Shown in pieces: positions 56,527 to 64,000 of a DNA stretch of 64,000 nucleotides. The DNA is from Akkermansiaceae bacterium (lineage in GTDB: Bacteria > Verrucomicrobiota > Verrucomicrobiia > Verrucomicrobiales > Akkermansiaceae). A model generated the notes under the pieces. The model did not search any database, was not told the origin of the DNA, and saw nothing but the letters and a program-made list of their open reading frames with translations. The stretch spans positions 992,001 to 1,056,000 of the forward strand of contig CAJJBQ010000002.1 in the NCBI GenBank assembly GCA_905182405.1, written 5' to 3'. Position 1 is the stretch's first letter. The number at the start of each line of letters is the position of its first letter. The translations under genes and the position numbers were made by a program.

Positions 56527-58248
56527 ATGGCTCACGCGAAATCCCTTTTGCTCCTCCTCTTTAGTGCCTGTTATCTACTCGCAGATACCTATCGACCGCC
56601 CAATCTCGACAAGGAAATCTTCGATGCCGACAAGATCAAAATCGACAAGATTTCTGAGTCCTCTCTTTTTGCCGGGCTGCTCTCAGTTGCGAAAGACTTC
56701 GACGAAGAAGATCATGAAGTGGACTATGAACTTCGCGGTCATGCCCTCGCCATCGCTGGCCGCTTGAAGCCAGAAAATGACAACTTTCTCAGCATCCTCG
56801 GCGACCTCAAGGAACGCGGTAAGGCTAACAGCGTCGACGGAATGACCACCTCACACGCCGTTTCCAAAATCTACCGTGGCCTTCGTGTCCTCATGCGAAA
56901 AAAGGACAACGAGGACAACGTGAAGCTTGCGAGCTACTGCGCAGATATCGCCCTCCGCCTCGATGAGGGTGCCAAGGAAGCCAAGAAGATTAAGGAAATC
57001 CTCGAAGAGGCCGGTCAGCCCGACTGGAAGGACATGCTCGGTTCTCCCATCTACAACACCGGTGGTAGAGGAGGACCTCCCAACGAATTTAAGGAACGTC
57101 TGGAAACCATCCCTGGCGGTAAAGCTGCAAAGTTCGCTAGCATCCAGAGTTCCGTTTATGCCCTTTCTGTCCGTCAACTTTCAAACGGTCGCCACGCAGG
57201 TGCCGCCAGCTCTCTTTCCGCCACCGCCCTCCGGGACAAGGATGTCGATGGGGTCGAATTCCACATCGACCAGAAAGTCGGCAACATGACCGGCAACTCA
57301 CTCGAAGAAATTGCAAAATTCATGCGCGTCCGCCACGAAGAGGCTGGTCGTATTCCTGCTGGATATAAGGTAGAAATGGCCTTCGAGGATAAGGATGGTC
57401 TTCTCGATGGACCTTCGGCGGGCACCGCGATGTCCCTCATTATCGACGCCCTCTTCACCGGAAATAAACTCGATGAAAGTTTTGCCTGCACCGGAACAAT
57501 CACTGCCGATGGCAAAGTGGGGAAGATCGGTGGAGTCGCAGGAAAGATTCGTGGCGCCACGAAAAAGAAATGCAAGCTGGTCGGAGTCCCCGCCGAAAAC
57601 ATTCCCGGTGTTTCTGACATCTACGTCCTCGATGGCATCGAACCACTCATCAACATTCAGGTCTTCTCGTTCGCCAAGTTTGAAGGAGCACTGAAAGTTG
57701 CCTCGGCTAACAAACCCTCTGAAGTGCAAGAAACGATCGATGACTTCAACAAGATTGCCACCCTGCTCAAGGATCAGGGTGAAGGCATACTCAACAGCCC
57801 TGCCGTCATTTCCAAACTCGAAAAGGTCGTTAAAGCAATGCCCAATCACGAGTCGGCCCGTATTCTTCTCGAAGTTGCCAAAGGAACCCCACCCAAGACC
57901 CTCTCAATCGGAGGCTCTTTCCACCAAATCGACACCGCAACTTCCAGCATCAAACAAAAGATTCAGACGATCACCTGGACCGAAGAATTTAACCGCGAGA
58001 GCACCGACAAGGCAGACGCCGCTGAGGCTCTCGAACTCCTCAAGGAGGTGGATAACAAGGTTGATTCCCGCCTTACCGATTTTCAAAAGGCGATGCTCGA
58101 GATCACGGAAATCTTCCACGATGGACGTAAAGATTCTGAGAAAGACGACGAATTTGTAGACCGACTCAAGACCTCTTGGGAAGAAGTTCAGTCCGAACGA
58201 AAGAAGCTCATGGAAAATCCAGAAATCATGGAGGAACTCTACGGCTAG
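56527..58248 (+). CDS. Secreted Lon-type (S16) serine protease
   Basis: 573 residues: signal peptide (SLLLLLFSACYLLA), an N-terminal helical region (about 20-200), the S16 domain (about 200-400) and a C-terminal helical region. The Ser-Lys dyad is complete: Ser297 in DGPSAGTAMS and Lys340 in GGVAGKIRGA, 43 residues apart as in Lon. No ATPase domain is present, so it acts without the AAA+ module. Export of an S16 domain is unusual. It is the last gene of the operon, followed by a terminator. Confidence 0.85.
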   Translation: MAHAKSLLLLLFSACYLLADTYRPPNLDKEIFDADKIKIDKISESSLFAGLLSVAKDFDEEDHEVDYELRGHALAIAGRLKPENDNFLSILGDLKERGKANSVDGMTTSHAVSKIYRGLRVLMRKKDNEDNVKLASYCADIALRLDEGAKEAKKIKEILEEAGQPDWKDMLGSPIYNTGGRGGPPNEFKERLETIPGGKAAKFASIQSSVYALSVRQLSNGRHAGAASSLSATALRDKDVDGVEFHIDQKVGNMTGNSLEEIAKFMRVRHEEAGRIPAGYKVEMAFEDKDGLLDGPSAGTAMSLIIDALFTGNKLDESFACTGTITADGKVGKIGGVAGKIRGATKKKCKLVGVPAENIPGVSDIYVLDGIEPLINIQVFSFAKFEGALKVASANKPSEVQETIDDFNKIATLLKDQGEGILNSPAVISKLEKVVKAMPNHESARILLEVAKGTPPKTLSIGGSFHQIDTATSSIKQKIQTITWTEEFNRESTDKADAAEALELLKEVDNKVDSRLTDFQKAMLEITEIFHDGRKDSEKDDEFVDRLKTSWEEVQSERKKLMENPEIMEELYG

Positions 58249-58295
58249 TCCGGCCTCTCTAAAGCGATTACTGCAATCTTCCTCTATTGCGGATC

Positions 58296-58322
58296 AAGTC
58301 CGGGGAGTCACCCGGACTTTTT
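58296..58322 (+). terminator. Intrinsic terminator of the seleno-redoxin/Lon operon
   Basis: AAGTCCGGG pairs with CCCGGACTT around a 6-nt loop and runs into five T, 48 bp after the protease stop. No other terminator of this kind was seen between the genes of the run. Confidence 0.85.
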
Positions 58323-58435
58323 GTTGTCCGCAAAGAATCTAGGATCTCAAATCGCCCACCCCGATTGAGAGCGAGCTTCAAATCATCGAGGCGATCCATG
58401 AGCGTAAAGAACGGGTGGCTCGCTCGCAAAGTTTC

Positions 58436-58972
58436 CTAACCAAAATCGCTGCCCTGCCGCCCCGCCTTCTTATGCGCTTTCCCCAGCGCATTCCTTTCGC
58501 GGGCCTCCCGAAAGAAGCTCTTTAAAATGCTCACACATTCGCCCTCGAGAACGCCCGAAAGAATCTCACAGCGATGATTCAGCGGAGGATTGCTCTCCAA
58601 AAGATTGATCCACCCTCCGGCGGCTCCGGCCTTCAGGTCACTGCAGCCGAAGACAACTCGATCAAGCCGGCAATGCACAATGGCCCCCGCGCACATTGGA
58701 CACGGCTCCTTCGTCACGAAGAGAGTGCAACCCTCAAGGCGCCAATCTCCTAAAGCGTTCTGGGCCGAAGTAAGCGCCAGCATTTCCGCGTGAGCGGTGG
58801 CATCCTTAAGGGTCTCCACCTGATTCCAGGCCCGGGCAATCACCTGATCACCTTTGACAATGATCGCACCAATCGGGACCTCCTGAGCCGCATAGGCCCG
58901 CTGCGCTTCCCGCAAGGCTTGGCCCATATAAAAATTATCCGGATGAAAATCGCCAAGAAAATTATCACTCAT
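58436..58972 (-). CDS. tadA: tRNA adenosine(34) deaminase
   Basis: 178 residues. Zinc ligands and catalytic Glu in H61-A-E63 and P-C91-P-M-C94. TadA makes inosine at the wobble position of tRNA-Arg. The C-terminal extension (about 150-178) is basic and the start is the ATG of MSDNFLGDF. Monocistronic here. Confidence 0.93.
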   Translation of the reverse strand: MSDNFLGDFHPDNFYMGQALREAQRAYAAQEVPIGAIIVKGDQVIARAWNQVETLKDATAHAEMLALTSAQNALGDWRLEGCTLFVTKEPCPMCAGAIVHCRLDRVVFGCSDLKAGAAGGWINLLESNPPLNHRCEILSGVLEGECVSILKSFFREARERNALGKAHKKAGRQGSDFG

Positions 58973-59082
58973 CTGCCCACCATCCTAATCACCCCTCCGC
59001 TAAGAACAACCCCAAGAATCCAACTTAACCACAAGCGAAAGGATGGAACCACTTAAGAACCCTGCGAACGAGAGAAGGGTCT

Positions 59083-60639
59083 TCATCCTTTATTCGCTAA
59101 AATCGCCTCCGCACATTTCCGGCCGTCGAGCGCAGCCGAGACAATTCCGCCAGCAAAGCCCGCGCCCTCTCCGCAAGGATAGAACCCTTTGATTTCGAGA
59201 TGCTGCAGATCGTCCCCCCGCGGAATCCGTATAGGTGAACTCGTCCGCGTCTCAAAGCCAATCAGAAGAGCATTCGGCCCCGTGTAACCCCGCATCGATT
59301 TGCCAAACTTGCGCAAACCTCCCACCAGTCTTTCACTGATCCACTTGGGCAAGAGCTCATCCAGACGGACCGATTTCAAACCCGGAAAATAACTCGTCTT
59401 AGGAAGCTCTTTCGATAACTTCCCAGCCAAAAAATCCGTCACGCGCTGAGCCGGGGCCACCTGGCCACCTCCACCCGCTGTCTTCGCGAGCTGCTCCAGT
59501 TCCTTTTGAAATCGAATCCCCGCGAGAACATCAGTCCCCTTCACATCCTCCGGCTCCACCCCCACTACAAGACCGCTATTGGCAAAAGGCGAATCCCTGC
59601 GAGACAGGCTCATCCCATTCACTACCACTTCATCGTTTTCCGTCGCCGCCGGAACCACGAAACCTCCCGGACACATGCAGAAAGAATGAACACTCCGTCC
59701 CTTGATCTGCGTCGCCAGGGCATAACGAGAGGCCGGCAAATCGTCACCGCGCTTCTCATCTTCCTGCAGATGATACTGGAGCTTATCGATCAAAGGCTGC
59801 GGATGCTCGATCCGCACCCCCACCGCAAATGCTTTCGCCTCAAGGAGAACCTTCTTTTCGTGAAGGAGTTCATAAATATCACGCGCCGAATGACCCGTCG
59901 CAAGAATGACTCCACTTCCTCGAAACTCATGTCCATCCGCCGTCACGACCCCATGCATGCGGGAATCGTCGATTAGAAAATCAACCACTTTGACCCCAAA
60001 GTGGACCTCTCCGCCGGCCGCCCGGACCGAATCACGCATCGCCATCACCACCTTCGGCAAAAGGTTCGAGCCGATATGCGGATGCGCATCAATTAAAATC
60101 TTCTTCGGCGCACCGTGTGCCACAAAGGCCTCGTAAACTGACCTCACGGGCCCCCGCTTCGTCGCACGCGTATAGAGCTTCCCATCAGAAAAGGTCCCCG
60201 CTCCTCCTTCTCCGAAGCAGTAGTTCGATTCTTCAATCACCCGGCCTTCACGCAAGATCGGCGCGAGATCAAATCGGCGCGCCGAGGCATCTTTTCCCCG
60301 TTCTAAAACGATCGGCTTCATCCCAAGTTCGAGGCATCGCAAGGCCGCAAAAAGCCCCGCCGGTCCAGAACCGACGATGACAACCTCCTCGGCATCCTCC
60401 TTGATTTTAGGGCACTCCCAAACGGACTCCGCGAGGGGAGGCAACTTTTCATCCACTCCCACTTCCAGCTGCAGGAGAAATCTCACCGGAGCCTTCCGCG
60501 CATCGAGCGATTTCTTCGTCAGGCGCATCCCTTGAATCTGCTCCGGCTTAACACGCAATTTTCGAGCCACCCGCGGAAGCCAACTCTTCTTGTTTGCAAC
60601 CTCCTTCGGAGGAAGGGTGATCTGAACTTGTTTGATCAT
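59083..60639 (-). CDS. FAD-dependent oxidoreductase (COG2509-like)
   Basis: 518 residues, no signal peptide. After ~80 residues comes the dinucleotide-binding motif VVIVGSGPAGLFAALRCLELG, then NYCFGEGGAGTFSDGKLYTR, ILATGHSARDIYELL and a C-terminal GFYPCGEGAGFAGGIVSAALDG. This is the uncharacterised dehydrogenase group related to the GidA/HI0933 flavoproteins. Last in a pyrE-tauE-FAD order. Confidence 0.88.
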   Translation of the reverse strand: MIKQVQITLPPKEVANKKSWLPRVARKLRVKPEQIQGMRLTKKSLDARKAPVRFLLQLEVGVDEKLPPLAESVWECPKIKEDAEEVVIVGSGPAGLFAALRCLELGMKPIVLERGKDASARRFDLAPILREGRVIEESNYCFGEGGAGTFSDGKLYTRATKRGPVRSVYEAFVAHGAPKKILIDAHPHIGSNLLPKVVMAMRDSVRAAGGEVHFGVKVVDFLIDDSRMHGVVTADGHEFRGSGVILATGHSARDIYELLHEKKVLLEAKAFAVGVRIEHPQPLIDKLQYHLQEDEKRGDDLPASRYALATQIKGRSVHSFCMCPGGFVVPAATENDEVVVNGMSLSRRDSPFANSGLVVGVEPEDVKGTDVLAGIRFQKELEQLAKTAGGGGQVAPAQRVTDFLAGKLSKELPKTSYFPGLKSVRLDELLPKWISERLVGGLRKFGKSMRGYTGPNALLIGFETRTSSPIRIPRGDDLQHLEIKGFYPCGEGAGFAGGIVSAALDGRKCAEAILANKG

Positions 60640-60642
60640 AAA

Positions 60643-61011
60643 TTATCCTTTTATCAGAAGCATGCGCACTCCTACCACCACAAGGAGCACTCCGAAAATT
60701 TTCGTCAGCTGTGGACCGCTCAATTGCTTCATCAAATCTGTTCCAAACCAAGCGGCAAGGGCCGCGCCCAGCGCTGTGACGCCTACAATCTTCCAGTCAA
60801 TTAAACCAGATTTACTCGTAATGTGATTCATCGTCCCCGAAAGCCCACTCACCACCACCACCGCCAGCGACGTCGCCACCGCGGTCTTTTGCCCCAACCC
60901 AAGAATCAGGACAAAGGCGGGCACCATGATGATTCCTCCACCGACACCGCAAAGCGCACCAGCGAGACCGGCGGCCGCTCCCACCAACAATCCGATAATC
61001 AATAGCTTCAT
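60643..61011 (-). CDS. TauE/SafE (DUF81)-family permease, half-size
   Basis: 122 residues with four membrane segments. GLLVGAAAGLAGALCGVGGGIIMVPAFV is the TauE signature. Only one of the usual two homologous halves is present; it may pair with itself. The family exports sulfur-containing anions. Overlaps pyrE by 4 bp and is 3 bp before the oxidoreductase gene. Confidence 0.85.
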   Translation of the reverse strand: MKLLIIGLLVGAAAGLAGALCGVGGGIIMVPAFVLILGLGQKTAVATSLAVVVVSGLSGTMNHITSKSGLIDWKIVGVTALGAALAAWFGTDLMKQLSGPQLTKIFGVLLVVVGVRMLLIKG

Positions 61012-61568
61012 GAACCCAGAAGTTCGGAGCGAGTATAGATGCTCACCACAGGCACCCCATCAGCTTCAATCGCAGGACGTCCCCCTTCTTCACGATCGAC
61101 AAGAACGAGACAGAAAACCACCTCACCTCCCGCTGTGCGAATCGCTTCGATGGCCTTCAGAGTCGATCCACCAGTCGTGATCACGTCATCAACCACCACA
61201 ACTCTGTCTCCGGATTTAAAATTCCCTTCGATCTGCTTCCCCTGTCCATGCCCCTTCGGCTCCTTGCGCACCGTGAATACCTGTAGCGCCTTCTCGTGAT
61301 CCGCACTCGCCATTCCCACTACTAAAGAAATTGGATCAGCTCCCATCGTCATCCCTCCAATCGCATCCACCTCGAGATTCTCAGCTATAATCTTTTCCCT
61401 CACCAAATTCCAACCCGTTTCCCCAATCAACTTCGACCCCTGATTGTCCATCGCCGTCACCCGGCAATCCACGTAAAGGTCACTCTTCTGTCCCGACGCG
61501 AGAGTAAAATCCCCCGTGCGAACCGACTTCTCCAGCAGCATTGTTTTCAGATCGTCCATGGCGCTCAT
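61008..61568 (-). CDS. pyrE: Orotate phosphoribosyltransferase
   Basis: 186 residues from the ATG of MSAMDD; a TTG 12 codons upstream is unlikely. PRPP motif VVVVDDVITTGGST, and the early block FTLASGQKSDLYVDCR with active-site Lys. Forms OMP in pyrimidine synthesis. It opens a three-gene minus-strand unit. Confidence 0.94.
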   Translation of the reverse strand: MSAMDDLKTMLLEKSVRTGDFTLASGQKSDLYVDCRVTAMDNQGSKLIGETGWNLVREKIIAENLEVDAIGGMTMGADPISLVVGMASADHEKALQVFTVRKEPKGHGQGKQIEGNFKSGDRVVVVDDVITTGGSTLKAIEAIRTAGGEVVFCLVLVDREEGGRPAIEADGVPVVSIYTRSELLGS

Positions 61569-61604
61569 CGCTCTCAAGCTTGCCGGACCCCAACGAAAAC
61601 TCAA

Positions 61605-61912
61605 TCCCCGTCATCAAGGAATTCCCGCAGCCGGACCCTCAATCCAAATATCCAACCCCAATCGGGGCGACATAACTTAGCCCAGGGCACCGGCCCTGGG
61701 TTTTCCCCACCAAAACCCATGGGCCAAGCCCAGCATCCCATTCCCCCCCCTAACACCCACCCGCAGGTCCCCCCACCGACCACACATTCCAAAGTTTCAC
61801 CATTCTCTATTTATTATCCAAAGTCTCCCCACTTTGGTATTTCCACGCCTGATAACCTCATGAGCGAAAAACGATCCCCTCTCCTAAAACTTGAACATTC
61901 AATGTTGGACGG
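61605..61912. other. ~300-bp intergenic stretch
   Basis: Between pyrE and the enolase-superfamily gene, both on the minus strand. It is rich in C-runs (CCCCCCC near 61744) and holds the GC hairpin below. No gene is supported; the pyrE promoter should lie at its left end. Confidence 0.5.
61681..61704 (+). terminator. GC-rich hairpin followed by T-run
   Basis: CCCAGGGC and GCCCTGGG form a perfect 8-bp stem around ACCG, followed by TTTT on the plus strand. No plus-strand gene ends here, so a terminator role is uncertain; it may be a repeat element. On the minus strand it could end the upstream enolase-type transcript. Confidence 0.35.
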
Positions 61913-63253
61913 TCAAATTCTCTCAACCCCCGCATACCCAAACCCCGCCCCACTCAGCGTCGATAAATCAAGCACCCCATCCCGTCTCCGGTAAAGCCCC
62001 GGATGCACCTTCAAAAACTCCTTCGACGCCTCGGGATAAAACTGCATCGCATTGCTCTCCACCCCACAGATCGTCCCCGCATAGGCAGCGAGCAGAACAT
62101 GCGGAACCTGAGCCAACCTCGGGTTCGTCAAATCCTGCACCATCAGCGTCATCCCGTGCTCCTTCGCCCAACAAAGACTCAGCAACGCTCCCGTCATCGT
62201 CTTACAGGTCTTCAGCGCCACACTCGTCCAACCAAGCTCCCGACCCAACCGCACAAACCGCCAGTCATGCGCGCTCTCATCCATAAAGAGAGGTTTTCGC
62301 TCACTCACGGAATGCACATCGATCTGGTTCGCTTCTAAGTCATAGGGAAACGGCTGCTCCACATAAACGATCCGATCCCAAATCGTAGAATGCCCCTCCT
62401 TCAGCCGATCCAAAATTTCATTCACGTATGCGGGATCCGTCACCATGCAGTTAAAGTCCGTCGTTAGATTCGTCACCCCTTCTTCCAGCGAAATCTTCCC
62501 AATCGCAACAAGCCGCTCGTAATCCCACTCCAGGTCATTCCCCCGTAACTTGATCTTTAGACAATCCAGTCCGTCCCGCCGAATCCAATCTCGCAGCAAA
62601 ACAGGATACCCGTCATCCGGTTCCGCGCCCGTAAGTTCGCTCTCATCGATAGGATCAAGCCCACCCACCAAGTGCCAAACTAAAAGCGTCATTTCCGGCA
62701 CGACAAGGTAATCAGCAGGATACTTGCCCACAAATGATTCCGCCGGCTCAAGGAAGTGACTCAAGTCATTTCCCCCCAGCCACTCCTTGCTCAGACATTC
62801 GAAAGCGCCAACCCCATGCAGCTTTCCAAAGGCGTCATAAAGAGCCAAGTCGAAGGCCGATAGACACACCAGCGCTGCAAGGTGCGGCATCTTTTCCTCC
62901 TCACCGCGTCCCTCACCTTCTTCAGCAAGGCGATCATGCAGCCGGTTCTCAATGTAATCATGCCCGATCACCATCGGATGCCCCACGATGCCACCCTCTT
63001 CCAGATCCCCACGGAGAACCTCACAAAATGCCTGCAATCGTTCCTCCCTTTCCAAATATCCCAATTCCGATGGCCAAACCCAAGCTACGCTTAATGGTGT
63101 TTCAGCCCATCCTATCCCCTTTTTCCCATCAGAATCTGCTGCATGAACCGCCACACGGGCACAGTTCACTTCGGTAAGCGTTTGATTGCCAAATTTCAAC
63201 GGGACCCGGGTCACCACCGGGACAAAGGAAAGCTCAATGCGAGTGATCTTCAT
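61913..63253 (-). CDS. Enolase-superfamily enzyme (mandelate racemase/muconate lactonising type)
   Basis: 446 residues from the ATG before KITRIELSFVPV. Expected motifs are present: CLKIKLRG (KxK), TTDFN (metal Asp), YVEQPFPYD (metal Glu), MDES (metal/catalytic) and VALKTCKTMTGALL (catalytic Lys). Substrate not predicted; members epimerise or dehydrate sugar acids and dipeptides. A LysR-type regulator gene lies 50 bp upstream on the same strand, suggesting co-regulation. Confidence 0.82.
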   Translation of the reverse strand: MKITRIELSFVPVVTRVPLKFGNQTLTEVNCARVAVHAADSDGKKGIGWAETPLSVAWVWPSELGYLEREERLQAFCEVLRGDLEEGGIVGHPMVIGHDYIENRLHDRLAEEGEGRGEEEKMPHLAALVCLSAFDLALYDAFGKLHGVGAFECLSKEWLGGNDLSHFLEPAESFVGKYPADYLVVPEMTLLVWHLVGGLDPIDESELTGAEPDDGYPVLLRDWIRRDGLDCLKIKLRGNDLEWDYERLVAIGKISLEEGVTNLTTDFNCMVTDPAYVNEILDRLKEGHSTIWDRIVYVEQPFPYDLEANQIDVHSVSERKPLFMDESAHDWRFVRLGRELGWTSVALKTCKTMTGALLSLCWAKEHGMTLMVQDLTNPRLAQVPHVLLAAYAGTICGVESNAMQFYPEASKEFLKVHPGLYRRRDGVLDLSTLSGAGFGYAGVERI

Positions 63254-63303
63254 GACATCGCGAGCCTGCCCCTTCCGGAAAGCTGCGACAATCTCGATCT
63301 CAC

Positions 63304-64000
63304 CTAGCTCCGCGAAAGACTCACCACATCGGGAAACTCCCCGGTTACTTTTCGACAAATCCTTAAAAAATCCTCTTCAACCATACTAAGATGCCTCGAC
63401 TCGTGACAAATGACTCCCCAATCGCGCGCACGTTTGACCTCTCCGAGAGGCATCGAAATCAATTCACCCTTCTCGATCTCTTTGCGAGCCACCCACGGAG
63501 CGACGATCCCCACGCCAATGCCAACTTTGGCCATCTCCATAATCGCGCCCATGTCTCCCAAACTGAGGCCCGAACGGAGACGCCCTCCAGCTTTTTCAAA
63601 GGATTCCTTCAACAGCCGGTAGGTCTCACTTGCTTTCGCATAGACCAAAAACGACTGCCCCTCCATCGCCTCCATATCGATCTCCTTGAGCTGCGCCCAT
63701 TCGTGCTCCGGCGAAAAAACAAACACCATCTCATCGCGGAAAATTCCCTCAAAACGAACCCAACTCGGACACCGGCCGCCAATCCCAAGAGCCAAATCGA
63801 TTTCGGCATGATCCAGAAGATCAACGAGCTGCGAGGTATCTCCCGAATCAAGATGAATCTCACAGCGAGGATAAAGCTTCCGAAATTCACGAAGAACATC
63901 GGGCAAAAGGTAGTGACACAAGGTGTGCGTCGCACCCACCCGTAATCGCCCCTGCCCCCAGCGCTTAAGCAGCGCTAAATCGTCCCCGGCAGACTCAAGT
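63304..64000 (-). CDS. LysR-family transcriptional regulator, C-terminal part (5' end outside window)
   Basis: The frame is open to the end of the window. The visible ~230 residues are the effector-binding domain: RLRVGATHTLCHYLLPDVLREF, IDLALGIGG and VGIGVGIVAPWVA. The DNA-binding helix-turn-helix would lie upstream, beyond 64000. It probably controls the enolase-superfamily gene just downstream. Confidence 0.88.
   Translation of the reverse strand, partial: LESAGDDLALLKRWGQGRLRVGATHTLCHYLLPDVLREFRKLYPRCEIHLDSGDTSQLVDLLDHAEIDLALGIGGRCPSWVRFEGIFRDEMVFVFSPEHEWAQLKEIDMEAMEGQSFLVYAKASETYRLLKESFEKAGGRLRSGLSLGDMGAIMEMAKVGIGVGIVAPWVARKEIEKGELISMPLGEVKRARDWGVICHESRHLSMVEEDFLRICRKVTGEFPDVVSLSRS

Noticed and set aside
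1-64000. tRNA genes, rRNA genes and CRISPR arrays
   Set aside because: No T-arm-like tRNA structure outside coding regions, no rRNA stretches and no regularly spaced repeats were found by reading; a covariance search would be decisive.

Overview
The window looks like a chromosomal segment of a (probably marine) member of Verrucomicrobiota, close to Verrucomicrobiales. The case rests on gene content: paired DUF1549/DUF1553 and DUF1501 genes, several secreted sulfatases, a PEP-CTERM protein, an archaeal-type prolyl-tRNA synthetase, DUF1802 and GHL10 proteins, GTG starts and few Shine-Dalgarno sites. No rRNA, tRNA or CRISPR array was found. The window opens inside a ROK kinase gene and ends inside a LysR-family gene.

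Layout. 1-8.6 kb: ROK kinases, metX, lipA, a transposase remnant, a Phd/VapC-type toxin-antitoxin pair, rpmB and an unusual family-4-like uracil-DNA glycosylase. 8.7-14 kb: oligopeptidase A, a GHL10 hydrolase, dapA, queE. 14-22 kb: a DUF1549/DUF1501 pair, an intact sulfatase, a broken sulfatase and a PEP-CTERM protein; three same-orientation copies of a ~78-bp repeat delimit the last part. 22-31 kb: recA, ndk, panC, and a minus-strand cluster of OmpH/Skp-like chaperones around lpxD, then a C39-like peptidase and mnmM. Two further OmpH copies are decayed. 31-38 kb: a vWA protein, a pseudouridine synthase, a sulfatase with a non-canonical active site, a broken HIT gene, proS, uppP. 38-44 kb: glycine cleavage operon gcvT-gcvH-gcvP plus a Nudix gene, a rhomboid-like membrane protein, hisI. 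44-52 kb: a second DUF1549/DUF1501 pair, hflX, a thioesterase, a KH-R3H (Jag/KhpB) protein and two pseudogenes. 52.2-58.3 kb: the most unusual locus (below). 58-64 kb: tadA, a pyrE-tauE-FAD oxidoreductase operon, an enolase-superfamily gene and a LysR regulator.

Main discovery candidate. At 53686-54711 one reading frame is interrupted only by two TGA codons two codons apart (residues 69 and 72), exactly where a thioredoxin-like W-C-x-x-C site would sit. This gives a predicted secreted U-x-x-U protein. A hairpin with GU in its apical loop begins 9 nt after the second TGA, as expected for a bacterial SECIS element. The gene is third in a same-strand run: a DUF4266-like lipoprotein ending in CxxCH, a DUF3570-like outer-membrane barrel, the U-x-x-U redoxin, a secreted Lon-fold pseudoprotease and a secreted Lon-type protease. 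A 9-bp inverted repeat precedes the run and an intrinsic terminator follows it. I infer an envelope redox/proteolysis module. Selenocysteine machinery is not in the window and must be sought elsewhere in the genome.

Several genes are decaying: one sulfatase, two OmpH copies, HIT, MauG-like peroxidase, a transposase and a secreted-protein tail. Nonsense codons therefore do occur here, and the selenoprotein claim was weighed against that background.
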